A stretch of DNA of 39,878 nt, from NCBI GenBank assembly GCA_947593655.1, contig CANQDS010000013.1:1-39878 (forward strand), written 5' to 3'. The stretch comes from an uncultured Lachnospiraceae bacterium. GTDB lineage: Bacteria > Bacillota > Clostridia > Lachnospirales > Lachnospiraceae. Numbering within the stretch: the first letter of the stretch is position 1; each line of letters starts with the position of its first letter. A program made the translations under genes and the position numbers. Below are positions 16,863-26,472 of this stretch, in pieces. Below the pieces are notes generated by a model. That model saw only the letters and a program-made list of their open reading frames with translations. It made no database searches and was not told where the DNA came from.

Positions 16863-16944
16863 TTGCATTTTCCCGTTAAGAGTGCTATCCTTTAGAAGAT
16901 AACATAGAGACTAAGGTTGAGAGAGGGCAAAGGTCCTCTCTCAA
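16863..16944 (+). promoter_or_regulatory. Promoter and leader hairpin of the rimP-nusA-infB operon
   Basis: TTGCAT (16863-16868) and TATCCT (16886-16891) are 17 bases apart. A perfect 10-bp stem follows in the leader, TTGAGAGAGG (16917-16926) with CCTCTCTCAA (16935-16944), without a U run. GTTATCC (from 16950) and GGATAAC downstream can pair across the next 35 bases. The leader of about 140 bases may host NusA or other autoregulation, as known for the nusA operon elsewhere. Confidence 0.6.
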
Positions 16945-17033
16945 TTCATGTTATCCGGGGAAGGAGAAAGCAATCCGCTGGATAACGTTCCGCAGAAATG
17001 CGGGAAGCCTGCATGAGAAAAGAGGTGTGTGGC

Positions 17034-17501
17034 ATGTCAAAGGCAGGGGAATATGAGGCAAAGACCGAAGCACTGATCCTGCCGGTCTTAGAACAGATGA
17101 ATTTTGAACTTGTGGATGTCGAATATGTCAAAGAAGGCGGTACGTGGTATCTCCGGGCGTATATTGACAAAGAAGGCGGCATTACCATCGACGATTGTGA
17201 AGTGGTTGCCAGAGAAATGAACGTCCTGCTGGATCAGGAGGACTTCATTCCGGACTCGTATATGTTTGAAGTAAGCTCTCCGGGGCTCGGACGCCCGCTG
17301 AAAAAAGAGAAGGACTACATCCGCAATCTGGGAAACGAGGTAGAGATCCGTACCTACCGGGCGATCCAGCGGACAAAGGAATTTTACGGGACGCTGAAAG
17401 CCTATGACAAGGATACGGTTACGATTCAGACAGGGGACGAAGAGGAACTGGTCTTTCAGAGAGCGGATATCGCACTGATCCGCCAGGCAGTTGATTTCTA
17501 A
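17034..17501 (+). CDS. rimP: Ribosome maturation factor RimP
   Basis: RimP helps assemble the 30S ribosomal subunit. At 155 residues it has the usual length. The N-terminal domain has FELVDVEYVKEGGTWYLRAYID and CEVVAREMNVLLD; the Sm-like C-terminal domain contains FEVSSPGLGRPLKKEKDY. The start at 17034 is chosen because AGAGGTG (17021-17027) is seven bases upstream and MSKAGEYE aligns with the family. The frame runs back to 16998 with a cysteine-rich extension that looks spurious. It is the first gene of the long operon; nusA follows after 35 bases. Confidence 0.94.
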   Translation: MSKAGEYEAKTEALILPVLEQMNFELVDVEYVKEGGTWYLRAYIDKEGGITIDDCEVVAREMNVLLDQEDFIPDSYMFEVSSPGLGRPLKKEKDYIRNLGNEVEIRTYRAIQRTKEFYGTLKAYDKDTVTIQTGDEEELVFQRADIALIRQAVDF

Positions 17502-17536
17502 TTACGCGCAAATAACAAAAGTAGGAGGAAAAAAAC

Positions 17537-19048
17537 ATGAACAGTGAGTTGTTAGAAGCGTTAAATATACTGGAACAGGAGAAGAACATCAGCAAAGAAA
17601 CGCTGTTGGAAGCAATTGAAAATTCCCTGATCACCGCATGTAAGAACCATTTCGGCAAATCAGACAACATCAAAGTGGTGATCGATCCGGATACCTGTGA
17701 ATTTCATTGCTATCAGGAAAAGACCGTAGTCGAAGAAGTACAGGATCCGGTCGAGGAGATTTCGCTTCCGAACGCGCAGATGATCGACGGCAAATACGAA
17801 CTGGGCGACATCGTTCAGATCGAAGTGGAATCCAAAGGCTTCGGGCGCATCGCCACCCAGAATGCCAAGAACGTCATTCTGCAGAAGATCCGCGAAGAAG
17901 AGCGGAAAGTGATCTATGACGAGTACAACAGCAAGGAAAAAGATGTCGTAACGGGCGTTGTACAGCGTTACGTCGGAAGGAATGTCAGCATCAATCTGGG
18001 AAAAGCGGATGCGCTTTTAACGGAAAACGAGCAGATCCGCGGAGAAGTGTTCAAACCGACCGAACGGATCAAGGTATATATATTAGAAGTAAAAGCTACG
18101 TCCAAAGGGCCGAAGATTTTGGTATCCAGAACCCATCCGGAACTGGTAAAGCGGTTGTTTGAATCGGAAGTAACGGAAGTCCGGGAAGGCATCGTAGAGA
18201 TCAAATCCATTTCCCGCGAAGCAGGAAGCCGTACCAAGATCGCCGTCTGGTCCAATGATCCGGACGTAGATCCGGTGGGCGCATGTGTCGGCATGAACGG
18301 CGCGCGCGTCAACGCCATTGTCAACGAGTTGCGCGGAGAAAAGATCGATATCATTACATGGGATGAAAACCCTGCGATCCTGATCCAGAATTCCTTAAGC
18401 CCGGCAAAAGTTATTTCCGTTATTGCGGACGCCGATGAAAAGACGGCGAAAGTCGTAGTCCCGGATTACCAGTTGTCGCTTGCAATCGGAAAAGAAGGGC
18501 AGAATGCAAGGCTTGCCGCCCGTCTGACCGGATTCAAGATCGATATTAAGAGCGAAACGCAGGCGCGCGAAGCCGGAGACTTCCTGGATTATGAAAATGA
18601 TTACGAAGATGAGTACTACGATGACGAATATTCCGACGAGGAATATTATGAAGATGGCGAGTACGCTGACGGCGAATATGAAGAGAACGGCGAATACGCC
18701 GACGGAGAATATGAAGAGAACGGCGAATATGCTGACAGCGAGAACTACGAAGAAGACCGTGAATACGCTGACGGAGAGGGCTACGAAGAAGATCGCGAAT
18801 ACGCTGATGGAGAGGGCTACGAAGAAGATCGCGAATACGCTGACGGAGAGGCCTACGAAGAAGACCGCGAATATGATGCCGACGGAGAATATGAAGAAAA
18901 CGGCGAATATGCTGACGGAGAGGGCTGCGAAGAGGAGCGCGAATACGACGGCGACGGAGCATACGAAGAGAATAGTGAGTATGCCGACGAGGACAGCGGG
19001 TACGACGCCGACGGTGATTATGAAGAAAGTGACGATGATCGGGAATAG
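17537..19048 (+). CDS. nusA: Transcription factor NusA with a long acidic tyrosine-rich repeat tail
   Basis: NusA binds RNA polymerase and RNA to control pausing, termination and antitermination. Residues 1-130 form the polymerase-binding domain, about 135-200 an S1 domain (DVVTGVVQRYVGRNVSINLG), and about 205-345 the two KH domains (VGACVGMNGARVNAIVNEL, LAIGKEGQNARLA). The family core ends near residue 350, typical for Firmicutes. Here a further 150 residues of nearly pure Asp, Glu, Tyr and Gly follow as about ten 11-12-residue units such as EYADGEGYEEDR. These have no counterpart in the core family and resemble acidic tails that mimic nucleic acid. AGGAGG precedes the ATG. ylxR follows 14 bases after the stop. 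Confidence 0.93.
   Translation: MNSELLEALNILEQEKNISKETLLEAIENSLITACKNHFGKSDNIKVVIDPDTCEFHCYQEKTVVEEVQDPVEEISLPNAQMIDGKYELGDIVQIEVESKGFGRIATQNAKNVILQKIREEERKVIYDEYNSKEKDVVTGVVQRYVGRNVSINLGKADALLTENEQIRGEVFKPTERIKVYILEVKATSKGPKILVSRTHPELVKRLFESEVTEVREGIVEIKSISREAGSRTKIAVWSNDPDVDPVGACVGMNGARVNAIVNELRGEKIDIITWDENPAILIQNSLSPAKVISVIADADEKTAKVVVPDYQLSLAIGKEGQNARLAARLTGFKIDIKSETQAREAGDFLDYENDYEDEYYDDEYSDEEYYEDGEYADGEYEENGEYADGEYEENGEYADSENYEEDREYADGEGYEEDREYADGEGYEEDREYADGEAYEEDREYDADGEYEENGEYADGEGCEEEREYDGDGAYEENSEYADEDSGYDADGDYEESDDDRE
18655..19045 (+). repeat. About ten in-frame 33-39-bp repeats in the nusA 3' end
   Basis: Units begin GAATACGCTGAC or a close variant and encode EYADGE followed by YEENG or GYEEDR. 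Adjacent units at about 18760-18870 are almost identical at DNA level, so expansion looks recent. Confidence 0.88.
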
Positions 19049-19062
19049 GACGGAGATCAGCT

Positions 19063-19335
19063 ATGGCGAATAAAAAAGTTCCGGTAAGACAGTGCGTAGG
19101 CTGCCGCGAGATGAAAAGCAAAAAGGAATTGATCCGTGTCATCCGGACGCCGGAAGAAGAAGTGCTTTTGGACGCGGCGGGCAGGAAGAACGGAAGAGGC
19201 GCGTATCTCTGTCCGGATCCGGAGTGTCTGAGGAAGGCCATCCGTTCCAAAGGACTGGAACGTTCCTTAAAGATCGCCATTCCGCAGGAAATTTATGAAA
19301 AACTGGAAAAGGAGATGGAAGCTCTTGCAAAATAA
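19063..19335 (+). CDS. ylxR: YlxR (DUF448) nucleic-acid-binding protein
   Basis: This 90-residue basic protein carries the signature RQCVGCREMKSKKELIRVIR and GRKNGRGAYLCPDPECLRKA. The cysteines are placed as in DUF448, whose structures suggest RNA or nucleoid binding. It always lies between nusA and infB in Firmicutes, as here. A GGAG site precedes the ATG. Its last 11 bases overlap the next gene. Confidence 0.93.
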   Translation: MANKKVPVRQCVGCREMKSKKELIRVIRTPEEEVLLDAAGRKNGRGAYLCPDPECLRKAIRSKGLERSLKIAIPQEIYEKLEKEMEALAK

Positions 19336-19639
19336 GGTACTTTCCATGATCGGGATTGCCGCGAAAGCAGGAAAAGTGGTCAGCGGCGAATTTTCCGTGG
19401 AAAAAGCGATACAGACCGGGAATGCCTTTGTTGTGATCCTTTCCGAGGAAGCTTCGGCCAATACGGTAAAGAAGTTTACCAACAAGACCGATTATTACGG
19501 AGTGGCCTGTTATCAATTTGGAACGAAAGAAGAACTTGGCAGATATACCGGAAAAGATTTTCGGGCATCCCTGGCAGTTACGGACGAAAATCTGGCAAAG
19601 GCAATTGAGGAAAAACTGCTTATGTATAAAACTGAATAA
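19325..19639 (+). CDS. ylxQ: YlxQ, L7Ae-family RNA-binding protein
   Basis: This 104-residue protein of the ribosomal L7Ae/L30e family probably binds kink-turn RNA. The signature runs [20 protein letters not shown], then [17 protein letters not shown]. The start is taken as TTG at 19325, giving [10 protein letters not shown], which matches the family start and has AAAGGAGA about ten bases upstream. An upstream in-frame ATG at 19295 would add ten unfamiliar residues encoded inside ylxR. The gene overlaps ylxR by 11 bases and its stop overlaps an ATG before infB. Confidence 0.88.
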   Translation: MQNKVLSMIGIAAKAGKVVSGEFSVEKAIQTGNAFVVILSEEASANTVKKFTNKTDYYGVACYQFGTKEELGRYTGKDFRASLAVTDENLAKAIEEKLLMYKTE

Positions 19640-19656
19640 TGGAGGAAACAAAATAT

Positions 19657-22600
19657 ATGGCAAAAATGAGAGTTCATGAACTTGCAAAAGAATTGGAGAT
19701 AAAATCACAGGACGTAATCAATTTACTCAGCACAACTGAATACGCGGTAAAGAGCGCCTCCAGCGGGCTGGAAGAAGCCGCGCAGGCAATTGTGCGCAGT
19801 AAATACCAGAAATCTGCCGGTGCGCAGGCGTCCGCCGTTTCAAAAGCCGCGGCCGCTCCGGAGAAAGCGTCCCACGCAGCAGAGAAATCGGCAGCGGAAC
19901 ATGCATCGTCAGAAAGAGCGTCCCGCGCAGCAGAGAAGATCGCAGCGGAACACTCTCCGGCGGAGAAAGCAACCCGCGCGGCGGAACAGCCGTCCGCGGA
20001 AAGAGCGGCTCACGCACCGGAGAAGGTGGCAGCGGAACACACTCCGTCAGAGAGAGCAACCCGCGCAGCAGAGAAGCCAGTAGCGGAACATGCTCCGTCA
20101 GAGAGGCCGTCCGCGGAAAGAGCGGCTCATGCACCGGAGAAGGTGGCAGCGGAACATGTTCCGTCAGAGAGAGCAACCCGCGCAGCAGAGAAGCCTGCAG
20201 CGGAACATGCATCGTCAGAAAGACCGGCTCACGCACCGGAGAGACCGTCCGCAGAAAGAGCGGCCCACGCACCGGCAAAGACTGGAGCTGGAACCGGAAC
20301 AGGAGCTTCCGCGGAACGCAGACCGGCCGCACAGGCCCGTCCGCAGCATCCGGGAACCGCACCGTCCGCCGCAGCGGCAAAAGAGAAAAGACCGGACCGC
20401 CCGAAGAAGAAATCCAGCATTTCGGCGGTATTTAACGCACAGTACAGCAAACAGCAGCAGAGACGTCCGGGGCAGGGCAGCGGAGCCCAGCAGAAAAACG
20501 GCGCCAATTCCAGAAACGGAGAGAGAACGCCGAAAAAGAACGGAATGACAGTCTCCCGTCCGGAAAACCACATCATCCGTCCGCGCCCGATCGGGGAACG
20601 TGCAATGCGTCCAATCAGCGAAAGAACGGCAAACAACCACGACGAGGAGAGGGAGAGCCGGCCATTACGCGCACAGCAGGCAGATCGTGTGCAGACAGAA
20701 GGAGCAGGAAATGAACGTGGACAGCGTTCAACATCCGAACGCTCCGGCGGAGAACGCACGATGCGCCCGCAGAACGACCGTCCAAACGGCGAACGCGGCG
20801 GGCAGCGTCCGCACGGCGAGCGTTCCGGCCGTCCGCAGAAACCGCAGGGCGATCGTCCGAACGGTAATCAGCGCGGCGGAAACGGGAATAATAACAACGG
20901 CGGAAGAAATAAATCGCGTTTCGACCGCGAGATCGATAAATTTAATAAGGAAGCGGCAGCTCCTTCCGACGAGGTAAGGGGCAAGGAAAGCCGCGAGCGC
21001 GGCGGTGCGGACCGCAAGAATAATAACCGCCGCAAGGATCATGATAAGCTCGGCAGCAAGCGTCAGGAGAATTACATCAATCTGGAGAAGCACGGCGGCA
21101 AGAAGAAACCGCAGCCGCAGCAGCCGAAAGCGGCGGAAGAAGATGTGATCAAGACCATCACCCTGCCGGAGAAGCTGACGATCCGCGAACTGGCGGAGCA
21201 CATGAAACTCCAGCCGTCCATCATCGTAAAGAAACTGTTCTTAAAAGGACAGATGGTTACGGTCAATCAGGAAGTGGATTTTGCAACGGCGGAAGAAATC
21301 GCGCTGGAATTTAATTATATCTGCGAACAGGAAGAAAAGATCGACGTCATCGCGGAACTTCTGAAAGAAGAAGAAGAGGATGAAAAAGATATGGTCGGCC
21401 GTCCGCCGGTTGTCTGCGTCATGGGACACGTTGACCACGGAAAAACCTCTCTTCTGGATGCGATCCGTTCCACGCGCGTAACCGACCGGGAAGCCGGAGG
21501 GATCACGCAGCATATCGGAGCGTCCGTGGTTTCGATCAACAACCAGAACATCACGTTTCTGGATACGCCGGGACACGAAGCGTTTACCGCGATGCGGATG
21601 CGCGGAGCCAATTCCACGGATATTGCGATCCTTGTCGTAGCAGCGGACGACGGCGTCATGCCGCAGACCGTAGAAGCGATCAACCACGCGAAAGCCGCCG
21701 GAGTCGAGATCATCGTTGCGGTCAACAAGATCGATAAGCCGAGCGCGAACGTGGAAAAAGTAAAGCAGGAGCTTTCCGAATACGAGCTGATCCCGGAAGA
21801 CTGGGGCGGCAGCACGATCTTCTGTCCGGTCAGCGCCCATACGAAAGAAGGGATCGACAATCTTTTAGAGATGATTCTTCTGACGGCGGAAGTTCTGGAG
21901 TTGAAAGCCAACCCGAAGCGGAACGCAAGAGGGCTTGTCATCGAAGCGCAGCTTGACAAAGGGCGCGGCGCGGTAGCGACCGTGCTGGTGCAGAAAGGAA
22001 CGCTGCACGTCGGGGATCCGATCGCGTGCGGAAGCAGCTACGGAAAAGTGCGCGCCATGATCGACGATAAGGGACGCCGCGTGAAAGAAGCGATCCCGTC
22101 CACCCCGGTGGAGATCCTCGGATTAAACAGCGTACCGTCCGCGGGCGAAACGTTTGTATGCACCAATTCCGAAAAAGAAGCAAAATCCTTTGCGGATACC
22201 TATATTTCGGAAGAAAAGAATAAGCTGATCGAAGATACGAAGGCAAAGATGTCACTGGACGATCTGTTTTCACAGATCCAGTCCGGAAACATGAAAGAAC
22301 TGGATATCATTGTCAAAGCCGATGTGCAGGGTTCCGTGGAAGCGGTACGCCAGAGCCTTGTAAAGCTTTCCAACGACGAAGTGGTAGTCAAAGTCATTCA
22401 TGGAGGCGTCGGCGCGATCAACGAATCCGACGTGATCCTGGCGTCCGCATCGAATGCCATCATCATTGGATTTAACGTCCGTCCGGATCCGATCGCGAAA
22501 GTCACGGCGGAGCGCGAAGGCGTGGACGTCCGCCTGTACAAAGTCATCTACAACGCGATTGAGGATGTGGAAGCCGCGATGAAGGGAATGCTCGATCCGG

Positions 22601-22899
22601 TATTCGAAGAGAAGGTGCTCGGCCACGCCGAGATCCGCCAGATCTTTAAGGCTTCCGGAATCGGAAATATCGCAGGCTCCTATGTGTTGGACGGAATCAT
22701 GGAGCGCGGCTGCAAAGTGCGCATTTCCCGCGAAGGAAACCAGATCTTCGAAGGCGCGCTGGCATCCTTAAAGCGTTTCAAGGACGACGTCAAGGAAGTA
22801 AAGACCGGCTACGAATGCGGTCTTGTCTTCGAAGGCTTTAATGATATTCAGGAGCTTGATATCGTAGAAGCGTATAAAATGGTAGAAGTTCCGAGATAA
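19657..22899 (+). CDS. infB: Translation initiation factor IF-2 with an expanded repeat-rich N-terminus
   Basis: IF-2 is the GTPase that brings initiator tRNA to the 30S subunit. It has 1080 residues, against about 720 in Bacillus. [13 protein letters not shown] starts the conserved N-terminal helix domain. Residues about 60-440 are low-complexity, first Ala/Glu/Arg/Pro repeats ([15 protein letters not shown] type), then Arg/Asn/Gly-rich. The GTPase core has GHVDHGKT (about 590), DTPGHE and NKIDK, followed by the C-terminal fMet-tRNA-binding domains. The start at 19657 is chosen for its GGAGG site and the MAKMRVHEL match. An ATG at 19639 overlapping the ylxQ stop would add six residues. No sign of damage is seen in the GTPase core. 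Confidence 0.95.
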   Translation: MAKMRVHELAKELEIKSQDVINLLSTTEYAVKSASSGLEEAAQAIVRSKYQKSAGAQASAVSKAAAAPEKASHAAEKSAAEHASSERASRAAEKIAAEHSPAEKATRAAEQPSAERAAHAPEKVAAEHTPSERATRAAEKPVAEHAPSERPSAERAAHAPEKVAAEHVPSERATRAAEKPAAEHASSERPAHAPERPSAERAAHAPAKTGAGTGTGASAERRPAAQARPQHPGTAPSAAAAKEKRPDRPKKKSSISAVFNAQYSKQQQRRPGQGSGAQQKNGANSRNGERTPKKNGMTVSRPENHIIRPRPIGERAMRPISERTANNHDEERESRPLRAQQADRVQTEGAGNERGQRSTSERSGGERTMRPQNDRPNGERGGQRPHGERSGRPQKPQGDRPNGNQRGGNGNNNNGGRNKSRFDREIDKFNKEAAAPSDEVRGKESRERGGADRKNNNRRKDHDKLGSKRQENYINLEKHGGKKKPQPQQPKAAEEDVIKTITLPEKLTIRELAEHMKLQPSIIVKKLFLKGQMVTVNQEVDFATAEEIALEFNYICEQEEKIDVIAELLKEEEEDEKDMVGRPPVVCVMGHVDHGKTSLLDAIRSTRVTDREAGGITQHIGASVVSINNQNITFLDTPGHEAFTAMRMRGANSTDIAILVVAADDGVMPQTVEAINHAKAAGVEIIVAVNKIDKPSANVEKVKQELSEYELIPEDWGGSTIFCPVSAHTKEGIDNLLEMILLTAEVLELKANPKRNARGLVIEAQLDKGRGAVATVLVQKGTLHVGDPIACGSSYGKVRAMIDDKGRRVKEAIPSTPVEILGLNSVPSAGETFVCTNSEKEAKSFADTYISEEKNKLIEDTKAKMSLDDLFSQIQSGNMKELDIIVKADVQGSVEAVRQSLVKLSNDEVVVKVIHGGVGAINESDVILASASNAIIIGFNVRPDPIAKVTAEREGVDVRLYKVIYNAIEDVEAAMKGMLDPVFEEKVLGHAEIRQIFKASGIGNIAGSYVLDGIMERGCKVRISREGNQIFEGALASLKRFKDDVKEVKTGYECGLVFEGFNDIQELDIVEAYKMVEVPR
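19857..20290 (+). repeat. Degenerate tandem repeats in the infB N-terminal region
   Basis: Units encode [14 protein letters not shown] and [16 protein letters not shown] variants. A block of about 100 bases around 19990-20090 recurs at about 20105-20200 with few changes, so local duplication is recent. Confidence 0.85.
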
Positions 22900-22993
22900 T
22901 ACACCGGAAGGGGCGAACCCCGGACGGGAACACTCGGAAATCGTATGATATGGAAATCATATTATAACATATTATAATAGGAAGCAAAAAGTC

Positions 22994-23356
22994 ATGAGAA
23001 AGAACAGTATCAAGAATATCCGCATCAACGAAGAAGTCATGCGGGAACTATCCAACATCATCCGCGGGGAGATCAAGGACCCGCGGATCAACCCGATGAC
23101 CAGCGTAGTCGCGGTGGAAGTCGCGCCGGATCTTAAGACGGCGAAAGCGTATATCAGCGTACTTGGCGATGAAGAGTCGTTAAAGGATACGATCAAAGGA
23201 TTAAAGTCGGCGGAAGGCTTTATCCGCACCCGGCTTGCAAAATCCGTCAACCTCCGCAATACGCCGGAGATCCGTTTTATCCCGGATCAGTCCATCGAAT
23301 ACGGAGTGCGGATGTCGAAGATGATCGACGAGGTCATCGAAAAACAGAAAGAGTGA
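22994..23356 (+). CDS. rbfA: Ribosome-binding factor A
   Basis: RbfA is a 30S maturation factor acting on the 5' helix of 16S rRNA and is important in the cold. It has 120 residues with a KH-like fold. Visible motifs are RINEEVMRELSNII, DPRINPMTSVVAVEV and the helical end PEIRFIPDQSIEYGVRMSKMID. AGGAAG lies upstream of the ATG. The 94 bases after infB hold a small TATGAT/ATCATA inverted repeat but no terminator, so it stays in the operon. Confidence 0.95.
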   Translation: MRKNSIKNIRINEEVMRELSNIIRGEIKDPRINPMTSVVAVEVAPDLKTAKAYISVLGDEESLKDTIKGLKSAEGFIRTRLAKSVNLRNTPEIRFIPDQSIEYGVRMSKMIDEVIEKQKE

Positions 23357-23360
23357 GCAG

Positions 23361-24554
23361 ATGATGAGATTAGATTCGATCGTGGAAGGGAAAAAGCAGA
23401 TCGGGATCGCGGGGCATGTCCGTCCGGACGGGGACTGCGTCGGTTCCACGCTTGCCGTGTATAATTATTTGCGAACATATTATCCACAAGCGGATGTGCG
23501 CCTGTATTTAGAGCCGATCCCGAATATCTTCCGGTTTCTCCACAATGCGGACGAGATCCGGAATACCTATATGGACAGTGTTCATTTTGACCTTTTTATC
23601 GCATTGGACTGCGGAGATACCGGAAGGATGGGAGAAGCGGCGAAATTTTTTGAAGAAGCCGACCATACCTTGTGCATCGACCACCATATCAGCAATCAGG
23701 CGTTCGCGGAGTTCAACTACATCGATCCGGACGCCAGTTCGACCTGCGAGCTGGTCTTTGAACTGATCGATGAGGACCGGATCACGAAGGAGATCGCGGA
23801 GTGCATCTATACGGGCATGGTTCACGATACCGGCGTGTTCCAGTATTCCTGCACTTCCGCAAAGACGATGAATATTGCGGGGATCCTGATGGAGAAAGGC
23901 ATCGACTATCCAAAGATCGTGGATGAGACGTTTTACACCAAGACCTACCCGCAGATCCGGATCCTGGGGCAGGCGCTGCTGAACAGCCGCCTGTATCTGG
24001 ACGGGGCGTGCATCGTAAGCGTCCTGACGCAGGAAGAGATGAAAAGCTACGGCGTGCTGCCGAAGCATCTCGAAGGGATCGTCAACCAGCTGCGCGTAAC
24101 GAAGGGTGTACAGATCGCCGTGTTCCTCTACGAGAACATTGACCACACGTTTAAAGCGAGCCTGCGCGTCAACGACGCGGTCAACGCGGCCGAGATCGCC
24201 GTTTCCTTCGGAGGCGGCGGCCACATCAAGGCGGCGGGCTGCACGATGGAAGGCACGAAAGAATCCGTTGTGGAACAGATGGTTGCGGCGGTTGCGGCCC
24301 AGCTGGCGAAGGGTGCAGAGCCAAAGACCGCAGAGCCGGAAGCGGCAGAGCCAAAGACTGCAGAGCCGAAAGACACAGAGCCGAAGACCGCAAAGCCGGA
24401 AGCGGCAGAGCCAAAGACCGCAGAGCCGAAAGACACAGAGCCAAAGACCGCAGAGCCGGAAGCGGCAGAGCCAAAGGTTACTGAGCCGAAAGGCACAGAG
24501 TCAAAGACGGTAGAACCGGAAGAAGGATCGAAAGAAGAATTGGGAAAAGAATGA
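23361..24554 (+). CDS. nrnA: DHH/DHHA1 phosphoesterase of the NrnA type (nanoRNase / pAp phosphatase)
   Basis: It probably degrades 2-5-base RNAs and removes the 3' phosphate of pAp in the cytoplasm; related proteins cleave linear di-nucleotides from c-di-AMP or c-di-GMP. The DHH domain has GHVRPDGDCVGS (about 15-26), ALDCGDTG and DHHISN. The DHHA1 domain ends in the GGGGHIKAAGC substrate-binding motif at about residue 290. The family core of about 310 residues is followed by a 75-residue tail of EPKTA/EPEAA repeats with no known role. The ATG at 23361 is followed by a second ATG; both are usable. Its stop overlaps the truB start by four bases. Confidence 0.92.
   Translation: MMRLDSIVEGKKQIGIAGHVRPDGDCVGSTLAVYNYLRTYYPQADVRLYLEPIPNIFRFLHNADEIRNTYMDSVHFDLFIALDCGDTGRMGEAAKFFEEADHTLCIDHHISNQAFAEFNYIDPDASSTCELVFELIDEDRITKEIAECIYTGMVHDTGVFQYSCTSAKTMNIAGILMEKGIDYPKIVDETFYTKTYPQIRILGQALLNSRLYLDGACIVSVLTQEEMKSYGVLPKHLEGIVNQLRVTKGVQIAVFLYENIDHTFKASLRVNDAVNAAEIAVSFGGGGHIKAAGCTMEGTKESVVEQMVAAVAAQLAKGAEPKTAEPEAAEPKTAEPKDTEPKTAKPEAAEPKTAEPKDTEPKTAEPEAAEPKVTEPKGTESKTVEPEEGSKEELGKE
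24315..24495 (+). repeat. Three 60-bp repeats in the nrnA 3' end
   Basis: Each 20-residue unit is four five-residue blocks: EPKTA, EPEAA, EPKTA, EPKDT. The third unit is more diverged (EPKVT, EPKGT). The near-identical DNA of the first two units points to recent duplication. Confidence 0.85.
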
Positions 24555-25450
24555 TAAACGGAATCATAAATGTCTACAAAGAAAAAGGCTATACGTCGTT
24601 TGACGTCGTAGCGAAAATGCGGGGCATTTTCCGTCAAAAAAAGATCGGACATACCGGAACGCTCGACCCGGACGCGGAGGGAGTGCTTCCGGTATGTTTG
24701 GGAAAAGCCACAAAAGTCTGCGGTCTTTTGACGGACAAGGACAAAGAGTACGAAGCGGTGCTGCTTTTAGGCGTGGAAACCGATACGCAGGATATCGGCG
24801 GAACGGTGCTCCGTACGGCCGAGGTCCGCGCGGGAGAAGAAGAAGTGCAGAAAGCGATCGCCTCTTTTGCGGGGCAGTACGAACAGGTGCCGCCGATGTA
24901 TTCCGCCCTGAAAGTGCAGGGAAAGCGGCTTTACGAGCTGGCCAGACAGGGCGTTACGGTCGAACGGGAAGCCAGAAGCGTGCAGATCCACGAGATCGAG
25001 GTACTCGGGATCCGGCTTCCCGAAGTGCAGATCCGCGTCCGCTGTTCCAAGGGAACCTACATCCGGACACTGTGCCGGGACATCGGCGCCCGGCTCGGCT
25101 GCGGCGGCTGCATGAAATCGCTCCTCAGGACGCGCGTCGCGGAATTTACGCTGGAACAGGCGCACCGGCTTTCCGAGATCGAAGCGATGGATCCCGCAGA
25201 GCGGGAGGGCGTGCTGTTTCCGGTGGACAGCGTCTTTTCCCATCTGCCGAAAGCGTTTGCCCGAAAAGAAGCGGACAGGCTTCTGGCAAACGGCAACCGG
25301 ATCCCGCAGCAGATGATCGTCGGCCTGCAGCCGGAACTCTGCAGCGGGCAGATCCGGATCTACAACGATAACGGGGACTTTATTGGGCTTTATGCCTATC
25401 AGCCGGAGGCAGAGGACTTTCAACCAGTAAAGATTTTTATAGAGCCATGA
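24551..25450 (+). CDS. truB: tRNA pseudouridine-55 synthase
   Basis: TruB makes pseudouridine 55 in the T loop of almost all tRNAs. It has 299 residues. GHTGTLDPDAEG holds the catalytic D39. KDKEYEAVLLLG, PPMYSALKVQGKRLYELAR and the CSKGTYIRTLCRDIG motif follow in normal order, and a PUA-like C-terminal part closes the protein. It overlaps nrnA and ribF by four bases each (ATGA), so all three are translationally coupled. Confidence 0.96.
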   Translation: MINGIINVYKEKGYTSFDVVAKMRGIFRQKKIGHTGTLDPDAEGVLPVCLGKATKVCGLLTDKDKEYEAVLLLGVETDTQDIGGTVLRTAEVRAGEEEVQKAIASFAGQYEQVPPMYSALKVQGKRLYELARQGVTVEREARSVQIHEIEVLGIRLPEVQIRVRCSKGTYIRTLCRDIGARLGCGGCMKSLLRTRVAEFTLEQAHRLSEIEAMDPAEREGVLFPVDSVFSHLPKAFARKEADRLLANGNRIPQQMIVGLQPELCSGQIRIYNDNGDFIGLYAYQPEAEDFQPVKIFIEP

Positions 25451-26382
25451 AATATATCAACAACACACTTGATTTTCGGATCGAAGAGCCGACGGTGGTC
25501 ACGCTTGGAAAATTTGACGGGCTGCACCGGGGGCACGAACTTTTGATGGAAAAACTGATCGAACAGGGGAACCTCCACGGCTATCAGACCGTGGTATTTA
25601 CGTTTGACATTCCGCCCCGCAGGAAGCTGGGGGAACCGGCGGCGAAGGTGCTGACCACCAACGAGGAAAAGCGCCTGCTCTTTGAAGCGGCCGGGGTGGA
25701 TGCGCTGATCGAATGTCCGTTTACCGGGGAGATGATGCAGATGGAGCCGGAGGATTTTATCGTCTGGCTCACGGAGCGGCTGAATGTGAAATGCATCGTA
25801 ACCGGAGACGATTTTCATTTCGGGCACCGCCGCGCCGGCGACTACCGCCTGTTAAAGGCGCGGGAAAAAACCTACGGCTACGAAACCATCGTGCTGCCGA
25901 AAGTGCAGGAAGACGGACGCGACATCAGCAGCACGTTTGTGCGGGAGGAGATCCAGAACGGCAATCTGAAAAAAGCAAACCGCCTTCTGGGATACGAGTA
26001 TTTTGTCCGGAGCCGGATCGTCCACGGACGCAGGCTGGGGAGAAAACTCGGGATCCCGACCATCAACATGATCCTTCCGGAAGAGAAGCTGCTTCCGCCG
26101 AACGGCGTCTACGTCACGCGCGTGACGGTCGGGGACCGCTGGTACAAAGGCGTTTCCAATGTCGGGAAAAAACCGACCGTGTCGAATGAAAACCGGATCG
26201 GCGTGGAAACCTATATCATGGACTTCTGTCAGGATGTATACGGACAGACGGCGGCCGTGCAGTTTCTGGATTTTATCCGCCCGGAACAGAAGTTTTCCGG
26301 GGTGGAGGAACTGAAACACCAGATGATCTGCGACTGCCGGACAGCGGAGAGATATTACGAAAGTATTACAAATTCATGTTGA
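25447..26382 (+). CDS. ribF: Bifunctional riboflavin kinase / FAD synthetase
   Basis: The enzyme converts riboflavin to FMN and then FAD. It has 311 residues. The N-terminal adenylyltransferase domain carries TLGKFDGLHRGHELL and the ISSTFVREEI motif. The C-terminal flavokinase domain carries GRRLGRKLGIPTINM, PPNGVYVTRV and ETYIMDF. A four-base overlap couples it to truB. It ends the long operon: the TGA stop overlaps the -35 box of the next promoter, and no terminator is visible before it. Confidence 0.96.
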   Translation: MKYINNTLDFRIEEPTVVTLGKFDGLHRGHELLMEKLIEQGNLHGYQTVVFTFDIPPRRKLGEPAAKVLTTNEEKRLLFEAAGVDALIECPFTGEMMQMEPEDFIVWLTERLNVKCIVTGDDFHFGHRRAGDYRLLKAREKTYGYETIVLPKVQEDGRDISSTFVREEIQNGNLKKANRLLGYEYFVRSRIVHGRRLGRKLGIPTINMILPEEKLLPPNGVYVTRVTVGDRWYKGVSNVGKKPTVSNENRIGVETYIMDFCQDVYGQTAAVQFLDFIRPEQKFSGVEELKHQMICDCRTAERYYESITNSC

Positions 26383-26407
26383 CAATGTCAAATTTGCTTG
26401 CTATACT
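26379..26407 (+). promoter_or_regulatory. Sigma-A promoter of the NlpC/P60 gene
   Basis: TTGACA (26379-26384) and TATACT (26402-26407) are 17 bases apart. The -35 box overlaps the ribF stop codon. No gene-sized frame lies in the remaining leader. Confidence 0.85.
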
Positions 26408-26472
26408 CTTGTCCATACCACCAAAAATTTTTAACGGGCAGAAAAAATGGAACGGTTCGGGAGGAGCACAAG

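Noticed and set aside
20229-20759. Long open frames on the minus strand within infB
   Set aside because: Repeat-rich, GC-biased codons keep several frames open here. No ribosome site or family match supports them.
23508-24224. A 238-codon open frame opposite nrnA
   Set aside because: The nrnA frame has all DHH/DHHA1 motifs; the antisense frame is a shadow caused by codon bias.
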